DNA of 18,229 bases from Pseudomonadota bacterium (GTDB taxonomy: Bacteria; Pseudomonadota; Gammaproteobacteria; Burkholderiales; Burkholderiaceae_B). The position numbers and the translations under genes were made by a program. Positions 15,300 through 18,229 of the stretch are shown piece by piece; positions within the stretch are counted from its first letter, which is position 1, and each line of letters begins with the position of its first letter. Where the stretch lies: contig JAEWEH010000132.1 of the NCBI GenBank assembly GCA_023389535.1, positions 1-18,229 of the forward strand, read 5' to 3'. The notes below the pieces were generated by a model. That model worked only from the letters and a program-made list of their open reading frames with translations. It had not been told where the DNA came from and did no database searches.

Positions 15300-15655
15300 G
15301 TCCTGGAGACGGCAGCCTTAACGGCCTCGAACGAATAAAGAAAAGGGACACAACTAGAAGTGACAATTCTTTATATTAGCTTAAAAGCGTATATTCACGC
15401 AGCTCCTTTTGACGTATATGCTTTCTTTTAGTGCCGGCAGGTCTTGTATGTCGCATTCTCGCGACCGCCCTTGGATGGCACCGTCTAGCCCCTTCAAAAT
15501 CCGCCGCTTTGGCGCACGCGCCCGTCGCTATTGAATGCGGCGCAGCGACGGCTGGTGTATGCCGCCAGCGCGCCGATTTCGCTATCGTTGGCCATGTCAA
15601 GATGTCCACTGGCGGTCCCGCATCACGTATCGCCGCTTTCGCACAGGCGATTCTC
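15300..15655. other. Non-coding or unresolved intergenic stretch
   Basis: This stretch between the divergent GT2 and haemoglobin genes is about 360 bp. The first 110 bp are AT-rich and probably hold the GT2 promoter; TATAAA on the minus strand (15375-15370) is a candidate -10 with only a poor -35. The rest (about 15430-15655) is GC-rich, with open frames on both strands, including a 98-codon minus-strand frame at 15376-15672. Neither translation shows a motif I recognise. A perfect 8-bp stem occurs at 15522-15551. It may be a leader, a remnant of a gene, or an unknown short gene. Confidence 0.5.
15522..15551. repeat. Inverted repeat with 8-bp perfect arms
   Basis: CCGTCGCT (15522-15529) and AGCGACGG (15544-15551) are exact reverse complements around a 14-nt loop. 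No T-run follows on either strand, so it is not an ordinary terminator. Function unknown. Confidence 0.45.
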
Positions 15656-15684
15656 TTGACGGACCTCGCCATTTTTTATAAGAT
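15656..15684 (+). promoter_or_regulatory. Predicted sigma70 promoter of the trHb-nnrS-nsrR operon
   Basis: TTGACG (15656-15661, 5 of 6) is followed after exactly 17 bp by TAAGAT (15679-15684, 4 of 6). The -10 overlaps the left arm of the NsrR-type box, the usual layout for repression. Transcription would start near 15691, about 30 nt before the haemoglobin ATG. Confidence 0.6.
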
Positions 15685-15702
15685 TCATTTTCAATATATC
15701 TT
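15680..15702. promoter_or_regulatory. NsrR-type operator (11-1-11 inverted repeat)
   Basis: The left arm AAGATTCATTT (15680-15690) matches the NsrR half-site AAGNTGNATTT at all but one fixed position. After one T, the right arm CAATATATCTT (15692-15702) is a weaker inverted copy ending in the expected ATCTT. The box covers the -10 and start region of an operon that itself encodes NsrR and two NO-related proteins, which strongly supports the reading. Confidence 0.75.
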
Positions 15703-15721
15703 ATGTCCTGACTGGACCCCT

Positions 15722-16126
15722 ATGTCGCGCGCCGAACTTTGCACCGAACAAGAAATCTCCACGCTGGTCCATGGCTTTTACGATCGAGTCCGGGCGGACG
15801 CCATGCTGGGGCCCGTCTTTGATGCCCATATCGACGACTGGGACAAGCACTTGGGCATTATGGTGCGCTTCTGGTCTTCTTTGCTGCTCGGCTCGGGGAC
15901 CTACAGCGGCACGCCCATGCCCAAGCATGTGGCGCTGCCCGACCTGAATGCCCGTATGTTCCAGCAGTGGCTGGCACTGTTCCATGAGACGACCCTGGAA
16001 TTGCCCAATCGGGCCTTCGCCGAACGCGCCGAAGAGTTCGCGCATCGCATCGCGCGCAGCCTTTGGTTCGGCTACCAGATGAACAACCAGCCTGATCGCA
16101 TGCCGACGGAGATTCTTCATGGCTGA
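15722..16126 (+). CDS. Group III truncated haemoglobin
   Basis: This 134-aa haem protein belongs to the group III truncated globins (Campylobacter Ctb type), which are linked to nitric oxide and oxygen handling under microaerobic or nitrosative conditions. Features in order: HGFYDRVRADAMLGPVF, with Y20 at helix position B10; DKHLGIMVRFWSSLLLG, with H43 near E7 and the conserved W51; Y61-S-G-T-P; H69 in PKHVAL as the likely proximal F8 histidine; and W83 in QQWLALF. The frame is open far upstream to 15431, but ATG 15722 gives the family length and lies after the promoter and NsrR box. The ribosome site is weak (GGA 5 nt upstream). It overlaps nnrS by 8 bp (ATGGCTGA), so the two are translationally coupled. 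Confidence 0.92.
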   Translation: MSRAELCTEQEISTLVHGFYDRVRADAMLGPVFDAHIDDWDKHLGIMVRFWSSLLLGSGTYSGTPMPKHVALPDLNARMFQQWLALFHETTLELPNRAFAERAEEFAHRIARSLWFGYQMNNQPDRMPTEILHG

Positions 16127-17366
16127 ACTGCTACATACGCAGCAAATGCACGGCAAACTTGCCGACAGCCCCAATATGCGGGACTTCCTGAGCCTGGGTT
16201 TTCGGCCGCTGTATATCGCCGGCTGCGGCTGGGCGCTTATATCCCTGTTGATCTGGATATTCATACCCCAGCTTATCGGCCACCCCTTGTCCGCGGTCGC
16301 CTGGCATGCCCATGAAATGCTCTGGGGCTTTATCGCCACCATCGCTGTCGCATTCCTGCTTACCGCCAGCGCCACCTGGACCGGCTTCAATCCGTTGAAG
16401 GGGTACGGCCTGGCCGGCCTTGCCGTGTTGTGGATCGTCGCCCGCATTGGCTATCTGGCCGGGGGCGCAACAGGCTTTTATATTGCCTGCGTCAGTGAAC
16501 TTGCTTTCTTCACCATCAGCGCGGCCTGCCTGATGCGCGTCATGATCAAAGGCCGCAGCCGCCGCAACTACGGCGTTCCGCTGCTGGTATTGGGCCTGGG
16601 CATCGCCAATGCGCTGTATTTGCGCGCGGCGTTGGCGGGGGATTATCTATTGCTGATGCAGCGCTTCGACTTGGGCATGGTCTGCATGGCCATCATCGCC
16701 CTGTTGATCGGGCGCCGCGTCATCCCGTTTTTTGCGATGCGCATGGTGCCCGGCCTGGACATCCCCATGCAGACACGCAACGGTCAGATCCAGTTGGCGG
16801 TCAGCGTGCTGGCGATCGCCGCCGGTGTCGCGGGATTTTCCGCCGCCATGGCCGTGGCGCTGGCGATAGTCGGTGTGATGAGCCTATGGCAGCTGGTGCT
16901 CTGGAAGCCAGACGCGGTACTGCGCAAACCCATGCTGTGGATACTGTATCTGGGTTATGCAGCCATGGGCATAGGCCTGCTCTTTGCCGCCTGGCATGCC
17001 AGCGGCCTGGCCAGCGGGGTCCTGTCGCGGGCAGCGGTACACGTGCATATTATCGGCATGGGCGGCTTTGCGATATTGATCATCGGCATGGTCACACGTA
17101 CGGCGCTGGGTCACCTGGGCCGGCCGCTGGCACTGGATGGCAGCATGCTGCTTAGTTATTACTTGATGATCGCAGCCGTCGTCTTGCGGCTGGCTGCCCT
17201 GTGGCCCAGCGACGCGACTGCCACGTTATTGCAGGCGGCCGCGCTATGCTGGATTGGATCTCTGGCGCTATATCTATGGCGCTTCGTGCCCATGCTGATA
17301 CGTCCGCGGTATACGCCGCCCTCGGTCGCCCCCGCGCCGGCCCGTTCCAGCACTTCGGCAAAATAG
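16119..17366 (+). CDS. nnrS: NnrS family haem/copper membrane protein
   Basis: NnrS is a polytopic inner-membrane protein with haem and copper that protects cells from nitric oxide stress, often through preserving iron homeostasis, and occurs with NO-responsive regulators. The 415-aa protein has about twelve hydrophobic segments. Conserved family stretches are present: FLSLGFRPLYIAGCGWALISLL at the N-terminus, AWHAHEMLWGF (about residues 60-70) with the histidines thought to bind metal, GRRVIPFFAMRM in the middle, and HVHIIGMGGFAILIIGMVTRTALGHLGR toward the C-terminus. The start ATG lies inside the end of the haemoglobin gene, with GGAG at 16108-16111, 7 nt upstream. It is followed after 54 bp by nsrR and is expected to be derepressed by NO through the NsrR box at the operon front. 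Confidence 0.93.
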   Translation: MAELLHTQQMHGKLADSPNMRDFLSLGFRPLYIAGCGWALISLLIWIFIPQLIGHPLSAVAWHAHEMLWGFIATIAVAFLLTASATWTGFNPLKGYGLAGLAVLWIVARIGYLAGGATGFYIACVSELAFFTISAACLMRVMIKGRSRRNYGVPLLVLGLGIANALYLRAALAGDYLLLMQRFDLGMVCMAIIALLIGRRVIPFFAMRMVPGLDIPMQTRNGQIQLAVSVLAIAAGVAGFSAAMAVALAIVGVMSLWQLVLWKPDAVLRKPMLWILYLGYAAMGIGLLFAAWHASGLASGVLSRAAVHVHIIGMGGFAILIIGMVTRTALGHLGRPLALDGSMLLSYYLMIAAVVLRLAALWPSDATATLLQAAALCWIGSLALYLWRFVPMLIRPRYTPPSVAPAPARSSTSAK

Positions 17367-17420
17367 GCGGCCCATGGATATCAACATTATTACCGCTCAT
17401 TGGGGCATCAAGGTGGATCC

Positions 17421-17894
17421 ATGCGTCTGACCGCCATGACGGATTACGCGATGCGCCTGTTGATGTATGTGGGCTCGCATCCGGATCGCCTTTGCACCAT
17501 CGCCGAGATCGCGCAAGCCTATGGAATCTCGGAGCCGCATCTGATGAAAATCACGCATCGGCTTGCACAGCAAGGTTGGCTGGAAACGGTGCGCGGAAAG
17601 AATGGCGGGATGCGCCTGGCGCGTGCGCCGCAAGACATCAACCTGGGGGCCGTCGTACGCGACACGGAAAACGACCTGGCGCTGGTGGAATGTTTTGCAA
17701 CCGGCTCCGTCTGCACACTGAATGGGCAATGCGGGCTGGCCGGCATCATCCATGGGGCGCTACAACAGTTCATGGCGCATCTGGAGCGTTACACGCTGGC
17801 CGATATCCTGCCCCCGGCTCCTGCTGGAACCGGCACCGAACTCCGCTTTGTGGAACCGGCGGTCGCTTTAGCTTCCGCAGGCATGAAGCACTGA
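17421..17894 (+). CDS. nsrR: Nitric oxide-sensing Rrf2 family repressor NsrR
   Basis: NsrR is a dimeric Rrf2 repressor whose [4Fe-4S] cluster reacts with NO, releasing DNA and allowing NO-defence genes to be expressed. The 157-aa protein opens with the winged HTH: MRLTAMTDYAMRLLMYVGS, then TIAEIAQAYGISEPHLMKITHRLAQQGWL, and RGKNGGMRLAR as the wing. The three cluster cysteines are C91, C98 and C104 in ECFATGSVCTLNGQC, and Asp8 occupies the place of the fourth ligand known from Streptomyces NsrR. ATG 17421 is preferred over the in-frame TTG at 17400, since the family starts MRLT and a purine-rich AAGGTGG precedes it. It is the last gene of the trHb-nnrS-nsrR operon and probably represses its own transcription. 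Its C-terminal 30 residues are variable and Ala/Pro-rich. Confidence 0.92.
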   Translation: MRLTAMTDYAMRLLMYVGSHPDRLCTIAEIAQAYGISEPHLMKITHRLAQQGWLETVRGKNGGMRLARAPQDINLGAVVRDTENDLALVECFATGSVCTLNGQCGLAGIIHGALQQFMAHLERYTLADILPPAPAGTGTELRFVEPAVALASAGMKH

Positions 17895-17987
17895 CCCCGG
17901 CGGACAGCGCGTCCGGTAAAAGGTGCTGGGCGCCCCGCGCTACCTGGTCCGGCGTCGCCGGCCAACCCTGATTCAAAGCCCGATTAC

Positions 17988-18229
17988 TTAATTGCTAAAG
18001 CGCTGCAGCAACGCCATGAGCTGAGGGCGTACGGCGCGCAGTTCCTCCAGATGCACCGTAGCCAGCGCCGCCAGTTTCTTTTCAGCCAGCGGCGTCAGGG
18101 CGATACGCACCCGCCGCCTATCCTCCGGGTCGCGAAAGCGCTGGACCAGCCCCATGCGCACAAGCCGGTTGATCAGCTCCACTGCACTGTGATGCCGCAG
18201 CAATAATTGTTCGGCGACGTCCCCCACGC
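17988..18229 (-). CDS. MarR family transcriptional regulator (5' end outside window)
   Basis: About 80 codons are visible, ending in TAA at 17988-17990, and the frame is open to the right edge, so the N-terminus is missing. The visible part is a MarR winged HTH: the recognition-helix region around AEQLLLRHHSAVELINRLVRMGLV and the wing with the signature DPEDRRRVRIALTP, then a C-terminal dimerisation helix. The DxRxxR-type pattern of the wing is clear. MarR proteins are usually repressors that respond to small aromatic or oxidising compounds; the ligand here is unknown. It is convergent with nsrR across 93 bp in which I see no strong terminator. Confidence 0.87.
   Translation of the reverse strand, partial: VGDVAEQLLLRHHSAVELINRLVRMGLVQRFRDPEDRRRVRIALTPLAEKKLAALATVHLEELRAVRPQLMALLQRFSN

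Noticed and set aside
15376..15672. 98-codon minus-strand frame in the intergenic region
   Set aside because: No family motif, no clear ribosome site, and composition like random GC-rich translation; kept only as an unresolved stretch.
15431..15721. Upstream extension of the haemoglobin frame
   Set aside because: It crosses the promoter and NsrR-type box, and the residues do not belong to globins.
17949..17961. Hairpin CCGGC-GTC-GCCGG as terminator between nsrR and the MarR gene
   Set aside because: Only a 5-bp stem with a 3-nt loop and no T-run on either strand; too weak to call.
17201..17971. 256-aa plus-strand frame spanning the nnrS end and nsrR
   Set aside because: It runs in another frame through two well-supported genes and has no recognisable domain.

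Overview
The window looks like a chromosomal segment of a betaproteobacterium of the Burkholderiales, most likely Alcaligenaceae (the Bordetella/Achromobacter/Pusillimonas group). This is inferred from GC-rich codon use, from the fdsGBACD-type formate dehydrogenase operon facing an fdsR-type regulator (the arrangement described in Cupriavidus necator), and from a four-gene set resembling the Bordetella lgm lipid A modification locus. I see no insertion sequence, phage, CRISPR, rRNA or tRNA gene.

Region 1 (1-9588) is a molybdenum-dependent formate oxidation module. On the minus strand, fdsR, moaA and mobA form a tight operon (17 bp gap, then a 1-base stop/start overlap). On the plus strand, fdsG-fdsB-fdsA-fdsC(fdhD)-fdsD encode a cytoplasmic NAD-linked formate dehydrogenase and its sulfurtransferase. 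MoaA and MobA act in making the bis-MGD cofactor that FdsA binds, FdhD sulfurates it, and FdsR presumably controls the system from the shared 190-bp intergenic region, which is full of TATATGT half-sites.

Region 2 (9597-11142) holds accessory genes: a universal stress protein with a perfect FNR/ANR box placed for class II activation, a small DUF442/TIGR01244-type sulfurtransferase or phosphatase-like protein, and a divergent GNAT acetyltransferase whose promoter is followed by a short perfect inverted repeat.

Region 3 (11245-15299) is an envelope-modification set: a YdjC/ChbG-type deacetylase, a GtrA-type small membrane protein, an ArnT-like GT39 transferase and an ArnC/DPM1-like GT2. Together they suggest addition of a deacetylated amino sugar, probably glucosamine, to lipid A phosphates via an undecaprenyl carrier. 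About 420 bp of largely unexplained sequence follows.

Region 4 (15656-17894) is a nitric oxide response operon: group III truncated haemoglobin, NnrS, and the NO-sensing Rrf2 repressor NsrR. A 23-bp NsrR-type box covers the predicted promoter, so the operon is probably autoregulated. A partial MarR-family regulator enters from the right edge on the minus strand.

Most genes are recognisable families. The less usual points are a roughly 40-residue insertion in the nucleotide-binding loop of MobA, low-complexity extensions on FdsA, FdhD and the GT2, the repeat-rich fdsR/fdsG operator region, and the FNR and NsrR sites.
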